Shown in pieces: positions 1 through 6,850 of a stretch of DNA of 25,729 nucleotides. The stretch spans positions 1 through 25,729 of the forward strand of contig CAXSEF010000042.1 of the NCBI GenBank assembly GCA_964236535.1, written 5' to 3'. The stretch is from CAXSEF01 sp964236535. Its GTDB lineage: Bacteria; Pseudomonadota; Alphaproteobacteria; Acetobacterales; Acetobacteraceae. The translations under genes and the position numbers were made by a program. Numbering within the stretch: position 1 is the first letter of the stretch; the number at the start of each line of letters is the position of its first letter. The notes under the pieces were generated by a model. The model was not told the origin of the DNA and ran no database searches. It saw nothing but the letters and a program-made list of their open reading frames with translations.

Positions 1-553
1 CAATCAAGTCAGAGACGCCCGCGCCGCCTCAAGCCCTCTCGCACACAGGGCTCATGAGCACCTATGGATTCGAGCGAAAAGCAGCGTCAGCTTGAGGTCT
101 ATGTCCACCAAACCGGCAACAGCTCATACGTCGTTGTCCAGGACCTTGGCGCTTTAAGGCAGTGGATGTGAAAGGCCTGGGCAAGCCTTTCGGGCCGGCG
201 CGATCGGATTTTTGAACCGTGAATCCCCTCAGATCGGCGCGGGCAGCCGCGTTCTGCCGACGCCGAATAGCACTGCCCGCGAGATGGCTTGTATAAGCTT
301 GTTGCCGCAGGCTGTTCTTTAGATGGTGCCTTCCCGGGTTGAGATGCCTGAGTCTCGTTGGCTTCAGCCTCCAGTGCTGACCGCGAGCGTGTCGACACCC
401 TTCCCGTCGGAGGTGCCGAGATACTACCTGGGCTGCGCAACGCAGCATGCGCTCGTCTCCGCCTGCAAAGATGTGGGGCAACCAGTTGGGGCACCCACAA
501 AACGCGGTCTCTTGACCCTCTGTTCCGAAGCGACTTTCGCAACACTGTGGCCA
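1..553. other. Left-end region without a convincing gene
   Basis: No recognisable protein is encoded on either strand. The longer open frames here are Arg/Pro/Cys-rich translations typical of high-GC shadow frames, and one of them runs into the tRNA-Glu gene. The only coding-like stretch is a 35-codon frame at 64-171, listed separately. A hairpin (7-bp stem GAAAGGC/GCCTTTC, 8-nt loop) lies at 170-191 over the end of that frame, without an adjacent T-run. The sequence downstream of tRNA-Glu (below 554 on the minus strand) shows no clear terminator. No integrase, transposase or duplicated tRNA 3' end was seen. Confidence 0.5.
64..171 (+). CDS. Possible 35-aa small protein (uncertain)
   Basis: An ATG at 64 opens 35 codons ending with TGA at 169-171. 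The predicted peptide starts MDSSEKQRQLEVYV and ends VVVQDLGALRQWM. Its amino-acid mix (acidic/basic balance, few Arg/Pro) is more protein-like than the shadow frames around it. The ribosome-binding site is poor: an AGGG lies about 14 nt upstream. I recognise no family. It could be the C-terminal remnant of a larger gene or a chance frame; there is no independent support. Confidence 0.2.
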   Translation: MDSSEKQRQLEVYVHQTGNSSYVVVQDLGALRQWM

Positions 554-629
554 TGGCATCCCGTACGGGATTCGAACCCGTGTCGCCGCCTTGAAAGGGC
601 AGTGTCCTGGGCCTCTAGACGAACGGGAC
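554..629 (-). tRNA. tRNA-Glu (anticodon TTC), CCA encoded
   Basis: Read on the minus strand, a full cloverleaf can be folded by eye. The acceptor is GTCCCGT/ACGGGAT, the anticodon stem is CTGCC/GGCGG around the loop CTTTCAA, the T arm is ACGGG-TTCGAAT-CCCGT, the discriminator is G and CCA is encoded (554-556). The anticodon TTC reads Glu codons. Two positions that are usually Watson-Crick in tRNA-Glu are G-U wobbles here: G1-U72 in the acceptor and U28-G42 in the anticodon stem. The gene lies 45 bp beyond the recJ stop on the same strand, with a short hairpin between them. Confidence 0.95.
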
Positions 630-643
630 GTAGATGCCGGCCG

Positions 644-662
644 ACTCGGGAGTTAGCCGAGT
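644..662 (-). other. Hairpin between recJ and tRNA-Glu
   Basis: ACTCGG and CCGAGT form a 6-bp stem with a 7-nt loop in the short spacer between the recJ stop and the tRNA-Glu 5' end. There is no T-run after it. It may be a processing or weak termination element for recJ-tRNA read-through; the role is inferred only from position. Confidence 0.25.
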
Positions 663-674
663 GCAGGGCGTAGA

Positions 675-2465
675 TCAAGCGGCGGCGGCGTCCGCCACCA
701 CGAGGCCGACCCGCGTCTCGCCATTCCATGTCTCGACGCGCAGCTGGCCGGCGAGATGGACCGGCTCGCCACCTAAGCGCTCAAGCCCCTGCGCCAGCAC
801 CGCCTCGCGCGACCCCGCACGGGCACGGAACAGCATCGCCTTCAGCCGCACGCCGCCGCCCTCGCCTTCCAGCAGCAGCCGCAGTGCAGTGCCGTCGCGG
901 CCGCAGCGATCAGCGCGCACCACCCTGGCCCGCGGCAGCATCAGCAGAGGCTCCTCGTGGCCCGCCCCGAACGGCGCCAGGCGCCCGAGCTGCCGCGCCA
1001 GCTCGAGAGTGGCTCCGCCGATTGCGACACGGCCCTCGATCACTAGGTCGGGGCAGGCAGGTAGCGCCCCTGCCCCGGCCAGCCGCTCGCACAGCAGGGC
1101 GTGGAACGCGGGCAGCAGGGCGGGCGTGCAGGTGAACCCGGCCGCCGCAGCGTGCCCGCCGCTGGTGAGCAGCAGCCCGGCCTGACGCGCGGCGATCACC
1201 GCAGCACCAATATCGTGCCCCGGTATCGAGCGGCCGGAGCCCTTCACCATCACCCCGCCCGGTCCGTCGACGATGCCGCCCACCAGCGCCGGGCGGTTGA
1301 ACCGCTCCTTCAGCCGCCCGGCCAGGATACCCACGACGCCGGGGTGCCAGCCCTCCTGCGCCACCACCACCACCGGGTGGCCCGCCTCCAGCTGCGCCTC
1401 GGCCTGCGCCACAGCCGCGTCTTCTATCGACGCCTCGACCTCGCGACGGGTGCGGTTCACTCCGTCGAGCAGCACCGCGATCTCCATCGCCTCGCCTTCA
1501 TCCAGGCAGGTGAACAGGCGCAAGCCGAGCGCCGCATCGCCGATCCGCCCCGAGGCGTTGATGCGCGGCCCGAGCGCGAAGCCGCAAGTGAACGCGCTCG
1601 GCGCCTCGTGCGCGCCGGCAGCGTGCAGCAGCGCCGCGAGCCCCGGCCGCCGGCGCGCCGCCATCACCTTAAGTCCCTGCGTGACAAAGGCGCGGTTCAA
1701 ACCCACCAGCGGCATCACGTCGCACACCGTCGCCAGCGCCACGAGGTCGAGCATCCCCATCAGGTCCGGCTCGGCGCGCGCGGCGAAGAACCCCTCGCGG
1801 CGCAACACCCGGGTGGTCGCCACCGCGGCGAGAAAGGCGATTGCCGCCGCGCAAAGCCCGCCCAGGCCGGAGCGGTCGTCGGGCCGCCTCGGATTGACCA
1901 CGGCCAGCACGCGCGGCAGCGGACCCTCGAACTGGTGGTGATCGAGCACCAGCACGTCGGCGCGTCCCACCACGCAGTCGAGGATGTCGCCCGCCGCTGT
2001 GCCGCAATCCACGCAGACGATCAGCGAGGCACCCGCCCGCGTGAGGCCGAGCAGCGCCGCCGGGTTCGGCCCGTAGCCCTCGGCCATGCGGTCCGGCACG
2101 TGCGTCAGCACCGGGCAGCCGAGCTCGCGCAGCAGCAGCACCATCAGCGCGGCGCTACATGCGCCGTCCACGTCGTAGTCGCCGAGCACCGCCACCGTTT
2201 CGGCTTGGCGCACTGCATGGGCGAGGCGGGACGCCGCGTCGGCCATGCCTGCCAGCACCAGCGGGTCAGGCAGCAGCGCGCGAAGCGTGGGGGCAAGAAA
2301 GTCCACGGCGTCGCTGGCGCCAACGCCACGTCCGGCCAGCAGCCGGCCCACCATCTCCGGCACGCCCAGCCGCTCGGCCAGCGCGAGGCCGAGCCGATCC
2401 TCGGCCTCGCGCCACAGCCAGCGGCGCCCGGTCAGGCTTCGGGGCACGCAGACGGCGTCAGGCAT
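675..2465 (-). CDS. recJ: Single-stranded-DNA-specific exonuclease RecJ
   Basis: RecJ degrades single-stranded DNA 5' to 3' in RecF-pathway recombination, mismatch repair and base-excision repair in the cytoplasm. The 596-aa product shows the DHH phosphoesterase metal motifs in order: DYDVDG at 96-101, VDCGTAA near 152-158, the namesake DHH at 175-177 and ATVCDVMPL near 245-253. After RINASGRIGD (301-310) the DHHA1 domain follows, with GWHPGVVGI (372-380), SGRS (410-413) and SGGHAAAAGF (435-444). A C-terminal OB-like segment ends the protein. Length matches the family and no key residue is missing. The ATG at 2465 gives a normal N-terminus. It is the last protein gene of the minus-strand hom-glpX-recJ series; a 141-bp spacer carrying repeat copies separates it from glpX. 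Confidence 0.95.
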   Translation of the reverse strand: MPDAVCVPRSLTGRRWLWREAEDRLGLALAERLGVPEMVGRLLAGRGVGASDAVDFLAPTLRALLPDPLVLAGMADAASRLAHAVRQAETVAVLGDYDVDGACSAALMVLLLRELGCPVLTHVPDRMAEGYGPNPAALLGLTRAGASLIVCVDCGTAAGDILDCVVGRADVLVLDHHQFEGPLPRVLAVVNPRRPDDRSGLGGLCAAAIAFLAAVATTRVLRREGFFAARAEPDLMGMLDLVALATVCDVMPLVGLNRAFVTQGLKVMAARRRPGLAALLHAAGAHEAPSAFTCGFALGPRINASGRIGDAALGLRLFTCLDEGEAMEIAVLLDGVNRTRREVEASIEDAAVAQAEAQLEAGHPVVVVAQEGWHPGVVGILAGRLKERFNRPALVGGIVDGPGGVMVKGSGRSIPGHDIGAAVIAARQAGLLLTSGGHAAAAGFTCTPALLPAFHALLCERLAGAGALPACPDLVIEGRVAIGGATLELARQLGRLAPFGAGHEEPLLMLPRARVVRADRCGRDGTALRLLLEGEGGGVRLKAMLFRARAGSREAVLAQGLERLGGEPVHLAGQLRVETWNGETRVGLVVADAAAA

Positions 2466-2514
2466 CGTCGAAACAAGCAGGGCCAGACAATCTATCTCCG
2501 GACTTCGCCAGGAC

Positions 2515-2585
2515 GAGCTGCCCTGGACCGGCCTCTGCCAGAGCGCTTCCGAAGGCTTCGCCTATGGGAGGTCGAGGGCAGAGCC
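2515..2585. repeat. Degenerate intergenic palindromic repeat, glpX-recJ spacer
   Basis: The spacer between glpX and recJ holds two opposed half-copies of the dispersed element: GCTGCCCTGGACC near 2517-2528 and GAGGGCAGAGCC at 2574-2585. GCCTCTGCC, and a CTTCGCC element of the kind also found next to the 13444-13495 copy, lie between or beside them. It resembles the copies at 3669, 5378 and 21556 but no perfect hairpin remains. Confidence 0.5.
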
Positions 2586-2606
2586 GTCGCCTTCGTTCCT
2601 GCCTGC

Positions 2607-3602
2607 TCAGGTCGCCGCCGACCAGGTCTTGGTGTCGAAGTTGTGCCGCGCCTCGATCAGACGCACCGTCCCCGATTTACTGCGCATGACGATCGAGTGC
2701 GTTGTGGCCCCATGCCCGTAACGCTGCACGCCGCGCAGCATCGCCCCGGACGTGACCCCAGTAGCGGCAAACATCACGTCGCCCTTGGCCATATCCGTGA
2801 TGGTATAAATCCGCTTCGGGTCACTGATCCCCATGCCCTGGGCGCGCTCGATCTGGCCCTGGTCTTCGAACAGCAGCCGGCCTTGCATCTGCCCGCCGAC
2901 GCAGCGCAGCGCCGCCGCCGCCAGCACCCCCTCTGGCGCACCCCCTGAACCCGCGTAGAGGTCAACGCCGCTCTCCGGCTGCGCAGTCGCGATCACCCCG
3001 GCGACGTCACCGTCCGACAGCAGGATGATGCGTGCGCCCGCCGCCCGACAGCGCGCAATCAACTCTGCATGCCGCTCGCGATCCAGCGTGCAGACCACAA
3101 GGTCATTGATTTCACACCTCTTGGCCCGGGCGAGATTGCGCAGGTTGACCTCGACCGGCGCATCTAGTTCGACCACTCCGTCAGGCAGTCCGCCGCCCAC
3201 CGCAATCTTGTCCATGTAGATGTCAGGAGCGTTGAGGAAGTTGCCATGCTCCGCCAGTGCCACCGTGGTGATCGCGTTCGGGCCGCCCTTGGCCGTGAGT
3301 GTGGTGCCCTCCAGCGGATCGACCGCGATGTCCATCGCCGGACCGCCGGCGCCCACCTTCTCGCCGACGTAGAGCATCGGCGCCTCGTCCATCTCGCCCT
3401 CGCCGATCACCACCGTGCCGTCGATCTCGACAGTGTCGAACGCCCGGCGCATCGCCTCGACCGCGGCGTCATCCGCCTCATTCTTCTGCCCACGCCCCAT
3501 CCAGTGCGAAGCCGCAAGCGCCGCCGCCTCCACCACCCGGACCAGGTCGAGCGCCAGATTGCGGTCCCCCGCCTGGTAGCCCTTATCCGCCGTGTCGCCC
3601 AT
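2607..3602 (-). CDS. glpX: Class II fructose-1,6-bisphosphatase (GlpX)
   Basis: GlpX hydrolyses fructose-1,6-bisphosphate (and in some bacteria sedoheptulose-1,7-bisphosphate) in gluconeogenesis or the Calvin cycle. From the ATG at 3602 the product is 331 aa, normal for the family. Signature segments are visible: NEADDAAVEAMRRAF (41-55), the metal-binding GEGEMDEAPML (67-77), VDPLEGTT (94-101), and further on DGDVAGV and GSGGAPEGVLAAAALRC. The frame stays open to 3863, but the extension is intergenic repeat sequence without family similarity. The ATG at 3602 has AGGAG 4 nt upstream and gives the family-like start MGDTADKGYQAGDRNLALD. Its placement between hom and recJ on one strand matches a common alphaproteobacterial order. 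Confidence 0.93.
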   Translation of the reverse strand: MGDTADKGYQAGDRNLALDLVRVVEAAALAASHWMGRGQKNEADDAAVEAMRRAFDTVEIDGTVVIGEGEMDEAPMLYVGEKVGAGGPAMDIAVDPLEGTTLTAKGGPNAITTVALAEHGNFLNAPDIYMDKIAVGGGLPDGVVELDAPVEVNLRNLARAKRCEINDLVVCTLDRERHAELIARCRAAGARIILLSDGDVAGVIATAQPESGVDLYAGSGGAPEGVLAAAALRCVGGQMQGRLLFEDQGQIERAQGMGISDPKRIYTITDMAKGDVMFAATGVTSGAMLRGVQRYGHGATTHSIVMRSKSGTVRLIEARHNFDTKTWSAAT

Positions 3603-3668
3603 CGCACCGCACTCCTGTTCGGCGGCCGTAACGGGCCGCTCCTGCGCCAAACGCCAAGAAAGCCGAGA

Positions 3669-3690
3669 CCAGAGGCTCTGCCTCTGGACC
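3669..3690. repeat. Palindromic repeat copy, perfect 8-bp stem
   Basis: CCAGAGGC-TCT-GCCTCTGG forms an 8-bp perfect stem with a 3-nt loop (3669-3687), followed by ACC. This is the cleanest copy of the dispersed element. A second module resembling CTGCGGGGCTGAACCTCCAGACCC follows it, as in other copies where a GGGTCTG...CTTCGGGG-like arm is present. Confidence 0.7.
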
Positions 3691-3919
3691 TTGCTGCGGG
3701 GCTGAACCTCCAGACCCACACTCGAAAGACAATCGGTGAAGCCCCGCCCTACTCTATCGGCTGCCGGACGAGAAATTTGGCAATTCCTGCCGGCGCCTGC
3801 CACGTCATCCCGAGGCATCCTCACGCCGGCGTCACAATGCCCCACTTTATGTCGCTGGCCCAAGACCGCTGGTTTCCACAGGCCGCATGCTTGAACGAGG
3901 GAGCCTTCGGCCGGTCTGG

Positions 3920-3936
3920 GCAGGGCCCCGCCCTGC
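3920..3936. repeat. GC-rich hairpin 3' of hom, repeat-like
   Basis: GCAGGGC-CCC-GCCCTGC gives a 7-bp stem with a 3-nt loop, 20 bp beyond the hom stop codon. The stem-triloop shape matches the dispersed palindrome, with CTC-type bases replaced. It may also reduce read-through from hom, but no T-run follows. Confidence 0.45.
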
Positions 3937-3955
3937 TCGCCTCCTCGAACTTCGC

Positions 3956-5257
3956 CTACCCCGGTTCGATCCGGATCAGCACCGGCCGCTCCAGCACCGC
4001 CTTGAGCCGCGCCACGTCGCCCAGTGCCGCCGCCATGTCACGCTCACGCGTCTCGTGGGTGACGAGCACCATAGCAACCGGATCGCCCAGCGCGCGGCCG
4101 TGTTGCAGCATGCTGGCGACCGACACGTCGTGGTCGCGCAGCGCCCCGGCCACATCGGCGATCACTCCCGGCTGGTCGCGCACCATCAGCCGCAGGTAGA
4201 ACGCGCCCACCCGTTCGGCCATCGACGCCGCCGGAGTATGCGACAGCGCCGCAGAAGCGGCACCCCAGACCGGTGTCACTCGGCCGCGCGCCAGGTCGAC
4301 GAGGTCCGCAGCGACTGCCGAGGCCGTAGGCTCCGCCCCTGCGCCGCGCCCCTCCAGCATCAGCCTGCCGACGAAGTTGCCCTTCGCCACCACTGCATTG
4401 TAGACGCCCTCTACCCGCGCCAGCGACGAGTCGCGTGCGACCATGCAGGGGTGCACGCGCGCCGAGATGCCGCCCTCGCCACACCGCGCGATGCCCAGCA
4501 GCTTGATACGGAACCCAAGCTCCTCCGCGAACCCGATATCGGCGGCGCAGATGCGGCGTATGCCCTCGATGTGCAGCTCGTCGAACGCAACCGGCCGGCC
4601 GAACGCCAGCGCGGCGAGGATCGCCAGCTTGTGCGCCGCGTCCACACCGTCGACGTCGAACGACGGGTCCGCCTCCGCGTAGCCCAGCGACTGCGCCTCC
4701 TCGAGCACGTCGGCGAACTCGCGCCCGCTCTCGCGCATTACCGTCAATATGTAGTTGCAGGTGCCGTTGAGGATGCCGGCGACACGCTCGACCCGGTTGC
4801 CGGCCAGCCCTTCGCGCAGCGCCTTGATCACCGGGATGCCGCCGGCGACCGCCGCCTCGAAGCCCAGCATGGTGCCCGCGCGCTCCGCCGCCTGCGCGAG
4901 CCGTGCGCCGTGTACCGCGAGCAACGCCTTGTTCGCGGTCACCACCGGTCGGCCTCGGGTAAGCGAGGCCTCGACCAGCGCCCTCGCCGGCCCCTCCGAG
5001 CCGCCGATCAACTCGACGACCACGTCGATCCCGGGATCGACGGCAAGCGCCATCGGGTCGTCGTGCCAGCGCACTCCATCGAGTGAAATCCCGCGGTCGC
5101 GGCCACGGTCTCGCGCCGAGACGGCAGCCACCACGATCAGCCGCCCGGCCCGGGCAGTCACCAGCTGCGCGTTGTCGCGCAACAGGCGGAACACACCAAC
5201 GCCAACCGTACCTAGGCCGGCGAGGCCGACGCGTAGCGGCGCTGTCACGGCGATCAA
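3956..5257 (-). CDS. hom: Homoserine dehydrogenase
   Basis: Hom reduces aspartate semialdehyde to homoserine with NAD(P)H, the branch to threonine and methionine. With the TTG start at 5257 the product is 433 aa, typical of the monofunctional enzyme. It has an N-terminal Rossmann motif GLAGLGTVGVG (11-21), VVELIGG (80-86), TANKALLA (107-114), LNGTCNYIL (163-171), GYAEADPSFDVDG and DAAHKLAILA (about 192-216), and a C-terminal ACT domain from about 354 (YLRLMVRDQPGVIADVAGAL), the usual feedback-control module. TTG is chosen because GGAG lies 7 nt upstream; a GTG at 5248 gives MTAPLRVGLAG and is the main alternative. The frame is open to 5542, but that part overlaps the neighbouring aminotransferase gene. 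Downstream on the same strand is glpX. Confidence 0.93.
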   Translation of the reverse strand: MIAVTAPLRVGLAGLGTVGVGVFRLLRDNAQLVTARAGRLIVVAAVSARDRGRDRGISLDGVRWHDDPMALAVDPGIDVVVELIGGSEGPARALVEASLTRGRPVVTANKALLAVHGARLAQAAERAGTMLGFEAAVAGGIPVIKALREGLAGNRVERVAGILNGTCNYILTVMRESGREFADVLEEAQSLGYAEADPSFDVDGVDAAHKLAILAALAFGRPVAFDELHIEGIRRICAADIGFAEELGFRIKLLGIARCGEGGISARVHPCMVARDSSLARVEGVYNAVVAKGNFVGRLMLEGRGAGAEPTASAVAADLVDLARGRVTPVWGAASAALSHTPAASMAERVGAFYLRLMVRDQPGVIADVAGALRDHDVSVASMLQHGRALGDPVAMVLVTHETRERDMAAALGDVARLKAVLERPVLIRIEPG

Positions 5258-5276
5258 GGCCGGGCTCCGCCTAGAC
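5258..5276. repeat. Repeat remnant overlapping the hom ribosome-binding site
   Basis: GGCCGGGCTCCGCCTAGACCC (plus strand, beginning at about 5258) resembles the GGGCTCTGCCCTGGACC form of the dispersed repeat. The GGAG proposed as the hom Shine-Dalgarno site lies inside it on the minus strand. Confidence 0.35.
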
Positions 5277-5377
5277 CCGTCAAAGGCCGGCGGCCAGTAG
5301 AAACCATCTCGCAAGGCACCAGGCCAGGCCTCGGGTGCCCGCGACATGGGTGGATCCGGGAGCTCAGCGCCTGGCGA

Positions 5378-5402
5378 AGTCCAGAGGCAGAGCCTGTGGA
5401 CC
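5378..5402. repeat. Palindromic repeat copy between aminotransferase and hom
   Basis: AAGTCCAGAGGCAGAGCCTG followed by TGGACC matches the 3669-3687 element in reverse orientation with one stem mismatch. It lies in the short spacer between the stop codon of the decayed aminotransferase (5415) and hom. Confidence 0.6.
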
Positions 5403-5414
5403 TGCTGGCTTGCG

Positions 5415-6620
5415 TCAATCCACCCGCTCCAGGCTCGGCGGCGCGACCGCGCCGTCGGCCTGCAGGTACGGCCGGATATTACGCGTGGCTTGGCGCAGCT
5501 GCTGGGTGTTCTCAACCAACTCGACAGGTACGAAGCCTTCACCGTACTCGCCGAAGCCGGACGCCAGCGCGACCTGCGCGCGGGCCAGCAGCAGCCTGGA
5601 GAACGCCACGCTGCGCAGGTGGGCGTAGCGCAGCGGGATCGGCGCCCCGGCGAACATCGAGCTCTCCGGGCTCAGCACTTTCCGGCCAGCCGCCGCGAGC
5701 CCGCGGATCAGCACGTCGCGGCGCTCGCGATAGACGGTGCGCATGTCATCGACGCAGTCCCGCGAGCTGTTCAGCGCGGCGACGGCTGCGACCTGGATCG
5801 GCCTGAAAGCGCTGTAGTCGAAATACGACTTCATGCTGGCGAGGCCGGAGATCAGCCGTATGCCGCACGCGGCGAAATCAATTTGCCAGCCAGCCATAGG
5901 ATAGATCTTGGATATCGAGGTGAACTCGACCACGATCTCGCGCCTACCGTCGACCTGCAGGACCGAGCGGGCACCCGGTCGCCGAAGTAGATCTCTGCAT
6001 GGGCGAGGTCGGACAGGATCCAGATGCCTTCGCGGCAGGCGAAGGCCGCGATCTCGCGGTAGCAGTCGAGGTCGGCGACGAAGACGTTGGGGTTGGACAA
6101 GAAGTTCACAATCAGCGCGGTGGGTTTCGACGCCGAGTGGCGCACCACGCGGTCGAGCACGCAACATCTCCTCGCCCGGCTCGGCGGGGATCGAGCGCAT
6201 CGAGGCGCCGACGATGACGAAGCCGAACTGGTAGATCGAATAGGACGGGTTGGAGATTAGGATGGTGTCACCCGGGCTGGTGATCGCGAAGGCGAGGTTA
6301 ACAAGCCCCTCCTTGCTGCCGATGGTGGCGATCACTTCGTTTTCCGGGTCGAACTCCACGTTGAAGCGACGCGCATAATACCCTGCAAGCGCGCGCCGCA
6401 GCCCAGGACTCTCCTTGCTTACCGAATAGCCGTGGCTGCGCGGGTCGGCGACCGTCTCGAAAAGCTTGGCGACGATATGCGCCGGCATCGGGCTATCCGG
6501 GTTGCCCATGTCGAGGTCGATGATGTCCTCGCCGCGCGAACGCGCTTGCGCCTTGGCGACGTTGACCTCGGCGAAGACGTAGGATGGCAGGCGGCGGCTG
6601 CGCTGGAATTCTTCGCTCAT
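5415..6620 (-). pseudogene. Decayed AlaC/LL-DAP-type class I/II aminotransferase with compensating frameshifts
   Basis: The ancestor was a PLP aminotransferase of the AlaC/LL-diaminopimelate type often found upstream of hom. From the ATG at 6620 (MSEEFQRSRRLPSYVFAEVN) one frame of 401 codons stays open to 5415, but about residues 155-219 are an Arg/Pro-rich out-of-frame translation. The family sequence for that segment (TALIVNFLSNPN, WILSDLAHAEIYF) is in the adjacent frame. A net +1 near 6158 and a net -1 near 5965 explain this. The segment normally carries the PLP-contacting Asn, Asp and Tyr. The PLP lysine survives (K238 in SISK), but the family Arg after AGW is Gln (246) and the substrate-carboxylate Arg of the usual YVRIALVEN is Pro (365). 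The product should be inactive. No other break was seen; parts 1-154 and 220-401 align naturally with the family. Confidence 0.85.
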
Positions 6621-6850
6621 GATCGGCTCAACGGCAGGAGGGGTTGGACGCGACCCGGATCGGGTGAACAGCACGTGCGTCTGGGCAGCCACAGAATGGC
6701 CCAAGGGGGAACCGCATGTCCCGCCCTGTCCAACCCGCCACAACGCGACCCTGGACTGCGCGTCTCCGCCGCGGTCCGACGGGAGCCGCTGCGAACCGAC
6801 GTATCGGTAACGCGACGGCCGTATGATGCCACGCGTTGCGGTGGTCTGGC

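Larger units (their letters stand above)
3603..3955. other. 353-bp hom-glpX spacer with two repeat copies
   Basis: No gene is evident. The minus-strand frame that continues upstream of glpX through this stretch encodes no conserved sequence. The spacer contains a perfect 8-bp hairpin repeat at 3669-3687 and a GC-rich 7-bp hairpin at 3920-3936 close to the end of hom. A promoter for glpX presumably lies here, but I could not identify a convincing -35/-10 pair. Confidence 0.5.

Noticed and set aside
170..191. Hairpin as a Rho-independent terminator
   Set aside because: The T-run is about 15 nt away and the loop is long; evidence is insufficient.
62..559. 165-codon minus-strand frame at the left end
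   Set aside because: It starts inside tRNA-Glu, is Cys/Arg/His-rich and resembles no protein.
554..629. tRNA-Glu as a prophage or island attachment site
   Set aside because: No integrase gene and no duplicated tRNA 3' segment was seen in the window.
1101..2948. 615-codon plus-strand open frame
   Set aside because: It is antisense to recJ and glpX, very rich in Arg/His/Gln/Ala, has no motif and spans a gene boundary: a high-GC shadow frame.
3887..5086. 399-codon plus-strand open frame
   Set aside because: It is antisense to hom, with shadow composition and no recognisable domain.
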